The position numbers and the translations under genes were made by a program. The notes under the pieces are model-generated. The model was not told where the DNA came from. It did not search any database and saw nothing but the letters and a program-made list of their open reading frames with translations. Shown here in pieces: positions 25,448 to 34,154 of a DNA stretch of 64,000 nt. The first letter of the stretch is position 1, and each line of letters starts with the position of its first letter. Origin of the DNA: Streptomyces sp. SID13031 (GTDB lineage Bacteria; Actinomycetota; Actinomycetes; Propionibacteriales; Kribbellaceae). The stretch spans positions 310,001-374,000 of the forward strand of contig NZ_JAAGLV010000004.1 of the NCBI RefSeq assembly GCF_010548305.1, given 5' to 3'.

Positions 25448-25723
25448 TCAGACTTTGGCTCTGCTTTGTCGTGACGAGATGATCGCGACGACGATCGCGG
25501 CGCAGACGATCTGGATCAGGTACTGGATCCAGTCTGGTCCGCTGGTGTCCTTGACGCCGATCAGTTTGGCGATCAGACCGCCGATGAAGGCGCCGATGCC
25601 GCCGCCGAGGATGGTCCAGCCGAGGCTGATGTTCTGCTTGCCCGGAAGCACGAGCCGCGCGAGCGGCCCGAAGATGACTCCGGCGATGAGGCTGACGATG
25701 ATCATCCAGACCCAGTAACCCAC
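25448..25723 (-). CDS. GlsB/YeaQ/YmgE-family membrane protein
   Basis: A 91-residue membrane protein with three hydrophobic segments and the glycine-zipper segment GGGIGAFIGGLIAKLIG that marks the transglycosylase-associated/GlsB family. GTG start with AAGGAGGAGC upstream. The family is stress-induced in several bacteria but its activity is unknown. Confidence 0.9.
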   Translation of the reverse strand: MGYWVWMIIVSLIAGVIFGPLARLVLPGKQNISLGWTILGGGIGAFIGGLIAKLIGVKDTSGPDWIQYLIQIVCAAIVVAIISSRQSRAKV

Positions 25724-25890
25724 GATGCTCCTCCTTGAGGGATGTCTGACCTGCAGACCGACTGGTGCCCAGTGCTAAACAAGACCACCGGCCGTGCAGG
25801 TCTACTCCTCATCGTCCTCACCTGGTCGCAGCGCGCAACCAGGACACGCGAGCGTGTCCGCACCGTTGCCGAAATCCGGCCCCGATCAGC

Positions 25891-26118
25891 TCAGATCGCG
25901 CCGAAACCGACCTTGCGGATCGAGACCTCGCCGATCTCCACGTACGCCAGCCGGTCGGCCGGGATGAGCACCTTGCGGCCCTTCTCGTCCGTCAGTTGCA
26001 GGAGATTGGACTTGCCACTCAGCGCGTCCGCGACGGCCTTCTCGACCTCTTCGGGGCTCTGCTCACTCTCGAGCACCAACTCGCGATTGGCGTGCTGTAC
26101 GCCGATCTTGACCTCCAC
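25891..26118 (-). CDS. DUF3107 protein
   Basis: A 75-residue protein matching DUF3107 in length and pattern (MEVKIGVQHANRELVLES, ADRLAYVEIG). It is widely conserved in actinobacteria beside the TetR gene seen here (Rv3208A in M. tuberculosis, from memory). Function unknown. Confidence 0.9.
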   Translation of the reverse strand: MEVKIGVQHANRELVLESEQSPEEVEKAVADALSGKSNLLQLTDEKGRKVLIPADRLAYVEIGEVSIRKVGFGAI

Positions 26119-26268
26119 GAAACCCTCCCGGGCACGTTCCGACCGGCGGCTCTCGCCGGTACCCGATTCGAGCCTATCCGTTGCGGCTCCCGCGTTCTCA
26201 CCCGTCCGCCGACAGCAGAACCCCGCCGGACAAGATCAGCCGGTACTACGGGCAGCAGCTACCCGTCG

Positions 26269-26375
26269 GTGCGAGGACTAGCCCTCCGTGCGAGGGCTAG
26301 CCCTCCGTGCGAGGGCTAGCCCTCGGTGCGAGGACTAGCCCTCTGTGCGAGGACTAGCCCTCTGTGCGAGGGAAG
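26269..26375. repeat. 19-base tandem repeat across the tetR stop codon
   Basis: Five full units of GTGCGAGGRCTAGCCCTCN (26269-26363) and a partial sixth that lies inside the last codons of the tetR gene. Each unit carries the CTAG that provides the gene's stop, so the array seems to have grown from the gene's 3' end. Unit length is not a multiple of three. Confidence 0.9.
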
Positions 26376-26983
26376 CCGCGGATGCCGCGCCAGGCGAGGC
26401 TGGCGACCAGGTCGGCAGCCTGCTCCTGCATGAGCGTGGGGTTGTCGGAGGCGAGCCAGTAACGCGCGCTCACCTGAGCCATCCCGACCAGGCTGACGGC
26501 CAGCACCATCGACTGTTCCTTGTTCAGCCCGGCGTCCGTGCTGATCACCTCGGAACACGCCTCGGCGCACGCGTGGGTGACCCGGTCGACGCGCTCGCGG
26601 ACCGCGGTCTCGTTGGTCAGGTCGGACTCGAAGACCAACCGGAAGGCGCCCTGGGCGTTGGCGACGTAGTTGTAGAAGGCGTGGATCGTCGCGCCGACGC
26701 GCTCCTTGTTGTCCTCGGTCGAGCGCAGCGCGTCCCGGACCGAGGCGACGATCGCCTCGCAGGAGGTGTCCAGCAGGGCCAGGTACAGCTCCAGCTTGCC
26801 GGGGAAGTGCTGGTAGAGCACGGGCTTCGAGACGCCGGCGCGGTCGGCGATATCGTCCATCGCGGCGGCGTGGTAGCCGTTCGCGACGAAGACTTCCTGG
26901 GCCGCCTCGAGCAGTTGCGCGCGGCGGGCCAGCCGCGGCAGGCGGCTGCCGCGCTTGGGCGCAGTCTCCGGTGTCGTCGACAC
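26354..26983 (-). CDS. TetR-family transcriptional regulator
   Basis: A 209-residue regulator with a TetR N-terminal helix-turn-helix (AAMDDIADRAGVSKPVLYQHFPGK, residues 38-61) and a helical ligand-binding C-terminal domain. GTG at 26983 has AAGGAG upstream and gives VSTTPETAPKRG; longer frames have no ribosome-binding site. The neighbourhood matches the conserved TetR-DUF3107 pair of mycobacteria. Its stop lies inside a tandem repeat. Confidence 0.92.
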   Translation of the reverse strand: MSTTPETAPKRGSRLPRLARRAQLLEAAQEVFVANGYHAAAMDDIADRAGVSKPVLYQHFPGKLELYLALLDTSCEAIVASVRDALRSTEDNKERVGATIHAFYNYVANAQGAFRLVFESDLTNETAVRERVDRVTHACAEACSEVISTDAGLNKEQSMVLAVSLVGMAQVSARYWLASDNPTLMQEQAADLVASLAWRGIRGFPRTEG

Positions 26984-27133
26984 GTCGGGCTCCTTCGGTG
27001 GTGCGGCACCCGGGCACAACCCGCGGGTAGTTGAACCGAATCCTACCCAGCGGTGTGTCCCGTCAGTAGCTTCGCACCGGACAATGTCATTACTGGGCCG
27101 GTACTGGCAGTTTGTCGCCAGTTGTTCCCGGTA

Positions 27134-28060
27134 CTACGACGGCAGCGGCTTCGGGTCGTCGTACAGGCCCTCCAGGACGTCGCCGTACTCCTCGATCCGG
27201 CCCAGTACGTCGGCCGGCAGGAAGGTCAGCCCGGCCACATCCGTGGCGCCGGCCACCTCGTCCCAGTCGATCGGGGTGGAGACCCGCGGCTCCTCGGCAC
27301 CTCGCAGCGAGTACGGCGCCAGCGTGGTCTTCGCGCTGGCGTTCTGGCTCCAGTCGATGAACACCTTGCCCGGGCGGAGCGCCTTGGTCATGTTCGCCGT
27401 GACGTTCTCCGGCAGCGCCTCGGCGAGTTGCTCGGCGAGTTGCTTGGCGAAGGCGCTGGTCGCGCGCGACGAGGCGGGTTCGATCGGGACGTACAGGTGC
27501 ATGCCCTTGTTGCCGGACGTCTTGGGCCAGCCCTCGAGGCCGAAGTGGTTCAGCAGTTCGCGCAGGGCCAGCGCGACGTCGCAGCACTCGACGATCGTCG
27601 TACCGGGTCCCGGATCGAGGTCGAAGACGATCAGATCGGCCATCGGGCTCCTGCCCTCGTCCGACAAGGCGATCCGCCACTGCGGGACGTGCAGCTCGAG
27701 CGCGGCCAGGTTGGCGAGCCAGACGACCGTCTGGATGTCGTCGGTGACCACGAAGTCCGCCTCGTCCCGCCCGGTGGAACTCCCGGGGGTGGGCAGTGTC
27801 ACCGTGCGGACCCAGTCCGGCGTACCGCGGGGTGCGTTCTTCTCGAAGAAGTACGCCGCTGCGGTGCCGTCCGGCCAGCGCTTGCGGGTCAGTGGCCGGT
27901 CGGACAGGTGTGGCAGCAGCAGCGGCGCCACCTGGTGGTAGTAGTCGATCACCTCGGCCTTGGTGAACCCGGTCTGCGGATACAGCACCTTGTCCAGATT
28001 GGTGAGCTTCATCGTCTGCCCATCAACCTCGGTGGTCACTTGTTTCGATCCGGCCGCCAT
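27134..28060 (-). CDS. LigD-type polymerase/primase domain protein, stand-alone
   Basis: A 308-residue protein matching the polymerase domain of LigD (archaeo-eukaryotic primase fold). The catalytic DLDPG is in VFDLDPGPG near residue 146, with the YFFEKNAPRGTPDWV and TSGNKGMHLYVP motifs before and after. No ligase or 3'-phosphoesterase domain is attached, and no Ku gene is seen in the window. Such stand-alone enzymes add nucleotides at ends or gaps in repair. The ATG at 28060 shares two bases with the divergent hydrolase start; ATG at 28072 is an alternative. Confidence 0.92.
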   Translation of the reverse strand: MAAGSKQVTTEVDGQTMKLTNLDKVLYPQTGFTKAEVIDYYHQVAPLLLPHLSDRPLTRKRWPDGTAAAYFFEKNAPRGTPDWVRTVTLPTPGSSTGRDEADFVVTDDIQTVVWLANLAALELHVPQWRIALSDEGRSPMADLIVFDLDPGPGTTIVECCDVALALRELLNHFGLEGWPKTSGNKGMHLYVPIEPASSRATSAFAKQLAEQLAEALPENVTANMTKALRPGKVFIDWSQNASAKTTLAPYSLRGAEEPRVSTPIDWDEVAGATDVAGLTFLPADVLGRIEEYGDVLEGLYDDPKPLPS

Positions 28061-28997
28061 GAGACCTACCATGCATTACGTGGAGAGTTACGCGGGAGTA
28101 ACCGGCGACTCGGTACCACCGGGCGCGCAGGAATGGCCGGGCCGGACGGTGTCGGTCGCGGGTGTGGACCTGCTGGTCCGGGATGCGCCTGGGGCGGCTA
28201 AGGACCTGCCGCCGGCGTTGTTCGCGCACGGGCTCGGCGGGTCTTCGCTGAACTGGACGGCGCTCGGGCTGCTGCTCAACGACAAGGTCCGGGGAATAGC
28301 GCCCGACCTTCCAGGCTTCGGCCGTACGCCGCCGCTGGCGGGCCTCGGCGGGATCCGGGAGCAGGCGGAGGTGCTCAGCCAGCTGATGGACGCCGAGCTC
28401 GACCAGCCGGTGCATCTGTTCGGCAACTCCATGGGCGGGGCCGCCGCGGTGGCACTCGCGGCGCGCAGGCCGGCCGATATCGCGTCGCTCACCCTGATCT
28501 CCCCGGCGCTGCCGCATCCACGGGTGTCGACGAGCGCGCTGATGTTCACCGCCCTGGCGACGCCGCGGGTCGGCAAGGCGGTGGTGGAGCGCGGCCGGCG
28601 GTTGCCGTTCGAGCGCCGCCTCAAGGGAGCGTTGTCGATGGTGTTCGGCGATCCGAAGTCGCTGCCGCCGGAGGTCGTCGTGGCCTACGAAGCGGAGTTG
28701 CGACGGCGCGACGGCGATCCGTGGGTGACCCAGGCCACGCTGGACGGTGCCCGCAGCATCCTGCTGTCCCAGTTCGAGCTGCCCCGCCGGTCGTTGTGGG
28801 CCGACGCGGCGAAGGTGACCTGCCCGGTGCTGCTGATCTACGGCGGCAAGGACCGGCTGGTCGACCCGCGAATCCGGACGAAGGCGCAGCGGACCTTCCC
28901 GAACGCGAGGCTGCTCTACCTGCCGGACTCGGGTCACGTCGCGCAGATGGAACACCCGCAACTGGTCGAACGCGCGTTCCGGCAATTGATCGAATAG
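28059..28997 (+). CDS. Alpha/beta hydrolase (LipV-like)
   Basis: A 312-residue alpha/beta hydrolase: oxyanion region FAHGLGGSSLNW, nucleophile elbow GNSMGG near residue 124, and DSGHVAQMEHP with the catalytic His at the C-terminus. Position relative to the adnAB cluster matches LipV (Rv3203, from memory). The start is at 28059 or 28071; neither has a ribosome-binding site, so a leaderless transcript is likely. Substrate unknown, carboxylester expected. Confidence 0.88.
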   Translation: MRPTMHYVESYAGVTGDSVPPGAQEWPGRTVSVAGVDLLVRDAPGAAKDLPPALFAHGLGGSSLNWTALGLLLNDKVRGIAPDLPGFGRTPPLAGLGGIREQAEVLSQLMDAELDQPVHLFGNSMGGAAAVALAARRPADIASLTLISPALPHPRVSTSALMFTALATPRVGKAVVERGRRLPFERRLKGALSMVFGDPKSLPPEVVVAYEAELRRRDGDPWVTQATLDGARSILLSQFELPRRSLWADAAKVTCPVLLIYGGKDRLVDPRIRTKAQRTFPNARLLYLPDSGHVAQMEHPQLVERAFRQLIE

Positions 28998-29176
28998 CTG
29001 ACCAGACAGCAGTCCTGTTAGCAGTACGGCGCCGCCACCGGTACCGACTTGGGTAGCCAATCGGCGCGTCGAGGTCATCCCACGGGATGATCCTGCAAAC
29101 ATTTCGTCGCCCTCGACAACCTTTGTGCTGGCCAAGCAGTCAGCAGGTTGATCTGTCTGCTGACGAAAGGACCGCT

Positions 29177-31948
29177 GTGCGGGTATTCGGAAGAGCGGGG
29201 CTCGCGCTGTGCCTATCAGGTGCGGCGCTGCTCGGTGGGGCGCTATTCGCGCCGATGGCGCAGGCTGCAACGCCTGATCAATCTATTGCCAAGGGCAAGA
29301 ATTGGATAGTGGAACCGGTTGCCGGTGGCTACCAGGTGACGCTGCGGCTCGCTGCGCCGGCGCCGCTGCGTGACGCGCTGCCGCTGATCGCGGTGAACGG
29401 CGTACCGGTCGGCGTGGCGAAACAGTCCGCGGACCAGCGGAGCGTGTCGCTGGTCAGCCCTGATCCGTCGTTGCTCAAAGCAAAGGATGTCCAGCTGGTC
29501 TGGTCGGGGGACCTGGGCCGGAACAACGGTAAGAAGAGCAAGAGCCTGGCCGGTGGCGTGACCACTGACAAGGACTGGCTGAAGGCGCCGCTGGGCCCGT
29601 CGCTCGCGGTCGATCCCGGTGCCACCGGCAAGTATGCGGTCGAGACGGCGGAGTACAACCTGGGTGACCAGGCCGTGTTCCTGCCCGGGCTCGGCCAGAA
29701 GTCAGAGGTCGTCGGCAAGGTCTACTCGCCGAAGGGCGCAGTCGGCGCCAGGCCGCTGGTGGTCTTCCTGCACGGCCGTCACTCGGTCTGTTACGGCAAT
29801 GCAACAGAGGAGCCGACCAACCCGTGGCCGTGTGCCAAGGGCGAGAAGCCGATCCCGAGCTACCGCGGGTACGACGGTGCCGCGAAGGCGCTGGCGAGCA
29901 ACGGCTACCAGGTCGTCTCGATCAGCGCGAACGCGATCAACGCCTACGACGGCGGCGTCTACGACGCGGGTGCTCAGGCCCGGGCCGAGCTCGTCCTCGA
30001 CCACCTCGCGCTGTGGAAGAAGTGGTCGACGGTCGGCGGTGGCCCGTTCGGCAAGAAGTTCGTCGGCAAGGTCGATCTGAACAACGTCGGGCTGATGGGT
30101 CACTCCCGTGGTGGTGAGGGCGTTGCCCGAGCTGCGGTGCTGAACGCCGACCGCGGTGGTCAGTACGGGATCCGCGCGGTCCTGCCGTTGGCGCCGACCG
30201 ACTTCGCCCGGGCCACCGTGCCCGGCGTCGCGATGAGCGTGATCCTGCCGTACTGCGACGGCGACGTGTCCGACCTGCAAGGACAGAAGTTCTACGACGA
30301 CACCCGGTACTCCGTGACCGGTGACGCGGCCGCCCGCTCGACCGTCACGGTGATGGGGGCCAACCACAACTTCTTCAACACCGAATGGACCCCGGGCCAG
30401 TCGGTCGCGCCGTCGAACGACGACTGGTACAGCGACAACGACAAGGCCGCGCCGTGCGGTGCGAAGTACGCGGGCCGGCTCTCCGCGAAGGAGCAGCAGG
30501 CGGTCGGTACGGCGTACGTGGCCGGCTTCTTCCGGTTGCAGCTCGGGCACGAGACGAAGCTGCTGCCGCTGCTCGACGGATCGAACGCGCACCCGGCTTC
30601 GGCGGGGCGAGCGGTAGTACGGGTCGTCTCGCAGGCTCCGGGAGCGACTCGGCGGGACGTGAACAAGCTCGACCAGGCTCTGCCGAAGGGCGCGGTCACC
30701 GGCAGCGCCAAGGCGTCGGTGTGTGCCGGCGTCGACGAGGCCTCGAAGCGCGCTGCTGCCGCCACCTGCTTGAAGACGGACAACAGCTCGGACTCGCCGC
30801 ACTGGGTCACCTCGTACCTCGCCGCGCAGACGCCGACCACGGCCGTCACCAAGCTGACGTGGACCGGCAAGAACGGCGTCGTCCGGTTCAACCTCAGCGC
30901 CTACCAGCGCGACGTCCGCCGGTACTCCGCGCTGACGTTCCGGGCGACTCCTGACCCGTCGGGCGCGCCGAAGACGGATCTGACCGTGCGCGTGGTCGAC
31001 GGTCGTGGGCGCAAGGCCCTAGTACCGGTGTCGGCGGTCAGTGACGCGCTGCTGCGGATGCCGGGTGCGCACGACAGCGGGCTGCCGAAGAACCTGCTGC
31101 GGACGGTCCGGATCCCCACCAGCTCGCTGAAGGGCATCGATCTGCGCGACGTCCGGGCGATCGAGCTGGCGACCGACAAGGTCGCGACCGGTTCGGTGTT
31201 CGTCAGCGACCTGGCGTTCTCGACCCCGGGGCTGGGCCTGTCGGCGCCGTCGCGGCTGCCGCAGGTGTCGGCGTCCAGCGTCGGCAAGGTCCAGGAGGGC
31301 AACTCGGGCACCAAGAACGTCGACTTCTGGGTGACGCTGTCGCGGCCGAGCATCCGTCCGATCAGCGTGTACGCCGAGTCGAACGGTGATCTCGGCGCCT
31401 CCGTCGGGCCGGTGGCCAAGTACCTGGTCTTCAAGCCGGGCCAGACCAAGCAGAAGGTGACCGTGCCGGTCACGGGGAACACCCGGGACAGCTACGACAC
31501 CATCTTCAGCCTGGTGCTCTCGGTGCCGCACGACGCGCTGCTCGGGCAGTCGTTCGGCAACGCCGAGGTGATCGACGACGACCCGACACCGACCCTGACC
31601 ATCGGGTCGCCGACGGCGGCGGAGAAGGCGGGCAAGCTGAAGTTCCCGCTGAAGCTGTCCGCCCCGAGCGACAAGTTCGTCTTCGTGGGCGGCGAGCTGA
31701 AGGACGGCACCGCCGTCATCCGCAAGGACTACACGACGGTAGAGGACGACGGCACCCAGAACCCGCCGGACCGCAACCTCTACGGCCAGATCGACCCGGG
31801 CCAGACCACCGGTGAGATGGAGGTCAAGTTGGTCGACGACAAGGTCAAGGAGCCGACCGAGACCTTCTCGGTCAACCTGACCACCGCCGAAGGCGTCGAC
31901 TACAAGGTGCCGGCCACCATCAAGGCGACCATCACCGACAACGACTGA
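29177..31948 (+). CDS. Large secreted alpha/beta hydrolase with Calx-beta repeats
   Basis: A 923-residue secreted protein. GTG at 29177 with GAAAGGA upstream gives a signal peptide ending in AQAA. Residues about 30-470 form an alpha/beta hydrolase domain with HGRHSVCYG near 205 and nucleophile elbow GHSRGGEG near 310. A central carbohydrate-binding-like beta-sandwich is followed by Calx-beta-type repeats (VQEGNSGTKNVDFWVTLS, EAEVIDDDPTPTLTI-like and PTETFSVNLTTAEG segments) ending in TITDND. Polymer or ester degradation outside the cell is likely; the substrate is unknown. It is followed by a strong terminator. Confidence 0.85.
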   Translation: MRVFGRAGLALCLSGAALLGGALFAPMAQAATPDQSIAKGKNWIVEPVAGGYQVTLRLAAPAPLRDALPLIAVNGVPVGVAKQSADQRSVSLVSPDPSLLKAKDVQLVWSGDLGRNNGKKSKSLAGGVTTDKDWLKAPLGPSLAVDPGATGKYAVETAEYNLGDQAVFLPGLGQKSEVVGKVYSPKGAVGARPLVVFLHGRHSVCYGNATEEPTNPWPCAKGEKPIPSYRGYDGAAKALASNGYQVVSISANAINAYDGGVYDAGAQARAELVLDHLALWKKWSTVGGGPFGKKFVGKVDLNNVGLMGHSRGGEGVARAAVLNADRGGQYGIRAVLPLAPTDFARATVPGVAMSVILPYCDGDVSDLQGQKFYDDTRYSVTGDAAARSTVTVMGANHNFFNTEWTPGQSVAPSNDDWYSDNDKAAPCGAKYAGRLSAKEQQAVGTAYVAGFFRLQLGHETKLLPLLDGSNAHPASAGRAVVRVVSQAPGATRRDVNKLDQALPKGAVTGSAKASVCAGVDEASKRAAAATCLKTDNSSDSPHWVTSYLAAQTPTTAVTKLTWTGKNGVVRFNLSAYQRDVRRYSALTFRATPDPSGAPKTDLTVRVVDGRGRKALVPVSAVSDALLRMPGAHDSGLPKNLLRTVRIPTSSLKGIDLRDVRAIELATDKVATGSVFVSDLAFSTPGLGLSAPSRLPQVSASSVGKVQEGNSGTKNVDFWVTLSRPSIRPISVYAESNGDLGASVGPVAKYLVFKPGQTKQKVTVPVTGNTRDSYDTIFSLVLSVPHDALLGQSFGNAEVIDDDPTPTLTIGSPTAAEKAGKLKFPLKLSAPSDKFVFVGGELKDGTAVIRKDYTTVEDDGTQNPPDRNLYGQIDPGQTTGEMEVKLVDDKVKEPTETFSVNLTTAEGVDYKVPATIKATITDND

Positions 31949-31959
31949 CCACCTGATCC

Positions 31960-32006
31960 GGCGGCGCCCACCACCTCCCAAAGGGTGGGCGCCGCCTTCA
32001 GTTTTG
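31960..32006 (+). terminator. Intrinsic terminator after the secreted hydrolase
   Basis: A perfect 13-base stem, GGCGGCGCCCACC (31960-31972) with GGTGGGCGCCGCC (31984-31996), followed by TTCAGTTTT. Confidence 0.85.
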
Positions 32007-32130
32007 AGACGGCTGGTCCGGGATGCGGACCCGGCGGGTCCGCCTTGGAGTGGTGCGGGAACATGGGGGAGGGACAACGGGTTGAACCCTGGAATCCCAC
32101 GAAGTTTTTCCCGCTGACGAGGAGTGCCAC

Positions 32131-33324
32131 GTGCCACAGCTGCCACCGCTGGTCGAACCGGCCGACGAGCTGACCATCGACGAGGTCCGCCGGTATTCGC
32201 GGCACCTGATCATCCCCGAGGTCGGGATGGCCGGGCAGAAGCGGCTGAAGAACGCCAAGGTGCTGGTGATCGGTGCCGGCGGCCTGGGCAGCCCGGCGCT
32301 GCTCTACCTGGCCGCGGCCGGGGTCGGCACGCTCGGCATCGTCGAGTTCGACACCGTCGACGAGTCGAACCTGCAGCGCCAGATCATCCACGGCCAGTCC
32401 GACGTCGGCAAGTCCAAGGCGCAGTCGGCCAAGGAGTCGATCCTCGAGACGAACCCGAACACCAACGTCGTGCTGCACGAGGTCCGCCTCGACAACGACA
32501 ACGTGTTCGAGATCTTCGAGCAGTACGACCTGATCGTCGACGGCACCGACAACTTCGCCACCCGGTACCTGGTGAACGATGCCGCGGTGCTGCTCGGCAA
32601 GCCCTACGTCTGGGGCTCGATCTTCCGCTTCGACGGCCAGATCAGCGTGTTCTGGGCCGAGCACGGCCCGTGCTACCGCTGCCTGTACCCCGAGCCGCCG
32701 CCACCCGGCATGGTCCCGTCCTGCGCCGAGGGCGGCGTGCTGGGCGTGCTGTGCGCGTCCGTCGGCGCCGCTCAGGTGACCGAGGCGATCAAGCTGCTCA
32801 CCGGTATCGGCGACGTGTCGCTCGGCCGGCTGAACATCTACGAGGCGCTCGACCTGAACTGGCGCGCGCTGAAGGTCCGCAAGGACCCGAACTGCGCGAT
32901 CTGCGGCGAGAACCCGACCGTCACCGCGCTGATCGACTACGAGAACTTCTGTGGCGCGATCACCGAGGAGGCGGCCGACGCGGCCGTCGGCTCGACCATC
33001 TCGGTGAAGACGCTGAGCGAGTGGATCAAGCTCAAGGAGAACGGCGAGAAGGACTTCCAGCTGATCGACGTCCGCGAGCCGAACGAGTACGAGATCAACC
33101 GGATCCCCGGCTCGGTGCTGATCCCGAAGGCCGACTTCCAGACCGGCGTAGCCCTCGAGAAGCTCCCGCAGGACAAGCAGTTGGTCTTCCACTGCAAGTC
33201 CGGCGTCCGCTCCGCCGAGGTCCTCGCCATCGCGAAGGCCGCCGGCTTCGCCAACGCCGTCCACGTCGGCGGCGGCGTAGTCGCCTGGGTCGACCAGATC
33301 GACCCGTCGCAGCCCACTTACTGA
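32131..33324 (+). CDS. moeZ: Adenylyltransferase/sulfurtransferase MoeZ
   Basis: A 397-residue two-domain protein. The N-terminal E1-like adenylyltransferase has the nucleotide motif VIGAGGLGSP, the NLQRQIIH catalytic region and two zinc CxxC pairs (CYRC, CAIC). The C-terminal rhodanese domain has the persulfide-forming cysteine in FHCKSGVRS. It activates and sulfurates the C-terminus of MoaD/ThiS/CysO-like carriers for molybdopterin, thiamine or cysteine synthesis. GTG start with GAGGAG upstream. It sits where MoeB1/MoeZ lies in mycobacterial gene order. Confidence 0.95.
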   Translation: MPQLPPLVEPADELTIDEVRRYSRHLIIPEVGMAGQKRLKNAKVLVIGAGGLGSPALLYLAAAGVGTLGIVEFDTVDESNLQRQIIHGQSDVGKSKAQSAKESILETNPNTNVVLHEVRLDNDNVFEIFEQYDLIVDGTDNFATRYLVNDAAVLLGKPYVWGSIFRFDGQISVFWAEHGPCYRCLYPEPPPPGMVPSCAEGGVLGVLCASVGAAQVTEAIKLLTGIGDVSLGRLNIYEALDLNWRALKVRKDPNCAICGENPTVTALIDYENFCGAITEEAADAAVGSTISVKTLSEWIKLKENGEKDFQLIDVREPNEYEINRIPGSVLIPKADFQTGVALEKLPQDKQLVFHCKSGVRSAEVLAIAKAAGFANAVHVGGGVVAWVDQIDPSQPTY

Positions 33325-33333
33325 TTTGTTGAG

Positions 33334-33373
33334 CAGCCCCGCCCGCCGTACTTCGGTACAGCGGGCGGGGCTG
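33334..33373. terminator. Terminator after moeZ
   Basis: Stem CAGCCCCGCCCGC/GCGGGCGGGGCTG (13 base pairs), one mismatch, then GTAC-TTCG-GTAC with a stable TTCG loop, followed by TTGT. Confidence 0.85.
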
Positions 33374-33440
33374 TTGTCGTATCAGAAGGGCATGCGGCAG
33401 AATTCGATCGACTGTCCCCGGCGGCACGTACTGTTTTCGT

Positions 33441-33707
33441 ATGTGCAGAAACATCACCGTTCTTCGTGGACTTGAGCCGGCGGCGACCTCGGAAGAGATC
33501 TACGCGGCGGCGCTGCAGTACGTGCGCAAGGTGAGCGGCGTCGGCTCGCTCAGCGCGACCACCCGTGGCCCGATCGAGCGCGCCGCCGCCGAGGTCGCCA
33601 AGATCACCGAGGCCTTGCTGGAGGAGATGCCGGAACGCCGCGTCCCGCCACAAACCGTGCCGCCGCTGCGCAGACCCGAAGTACGGGCCCGTCTCGGCCT
33701 GGACTGA
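33441..33707 (+). CDS. DUF2277 protein
   Basis: An 88-residue protein matching DUF2277: MCRNITVLRGLEP at the N-terminus and a helical C-terminus with RGPIERAAAEVAKIT. It is conserved in actinobacteria and some others; function unknown. No signal peptide. Confidence 0.88.
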   Translation: MCRNITVLRGLEPAATSEEIYAAALQYVRKVSGVGSLSATTRGPIERAAAEVAKITEALLEEMPERRVPPQTVPPLRRPEVRARLGLD

Positions 33708-33714
33708 TCTCTCG

Positions 33715-34068
33715 GTGGGGGGTCTGACCGCCCGGAACCGGCAAACGCTGGTCTTCGGTCTGATGCTGGCCGGGGTCGTGCTCGCGCTGCTCTGCGTCAA
33801 CGCGGAGGCAGAGCTGGTACGCCGCCGCGACGCGACCTGCGACGCGTCGCTCGCACTACCGGCGAGCGTCTTCGTCCTGGGCGGGATCGGCCTGCTGGTC
33901 GGACTGGCCGCGATGATCCTGCTCGGCCGCTGGTTCGGCCGCGACCGGCGGGCGGTCGTGACGGTGCTGTTCGTGACGGCGGTGGCCGGCCTGATCTTCG
34001 AGATGTTCGCCCTGCTCACGGTCTTCGAAGGGCCGGCGGCGCTGGTCTGCGGGCAGAGCGGGAACTGA
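33715..34068 (+). CDS. Small membrane protein of unknown function
   Basis: A 117-residue protein with three or four hydrophobic segments, two cysteines in an external loop (DATCDAS) and near the C-terminus, and a basic cytoplasmic loop (GRWFGRDRRAV). GTG start 7 bases after the DUF2277 stop. I do not recognise the family. Confidence 0.6.
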   Translation: MGGLTARNRQTLVFGLMLAGVVLALLCVNAEAELVRRRDATCDASLALPASVFVLGGIGLLVGLAAMILLGRWFGRDRRAVVTVLFVTAVAGLIFEMFALLTVFEGPAALVCGQSGN

Positions 34069-34154
34069 TCGCCGCCTGGTGTGATCTGGTTACCGGGCAG
34101 CTGGGCTGGGGTAGGTTGCGCGATGGGAAAGCCTTTACCTGAGGAGGTTGTCGG

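Noticed and set aside
26269-26375. Array of short repeats that could be taken for a CRISPR
   Set aside because: Units are directly adjacent with no spacers, and no cas genes are present. The same holds for the arrays at 20771, 22843 and 58378.
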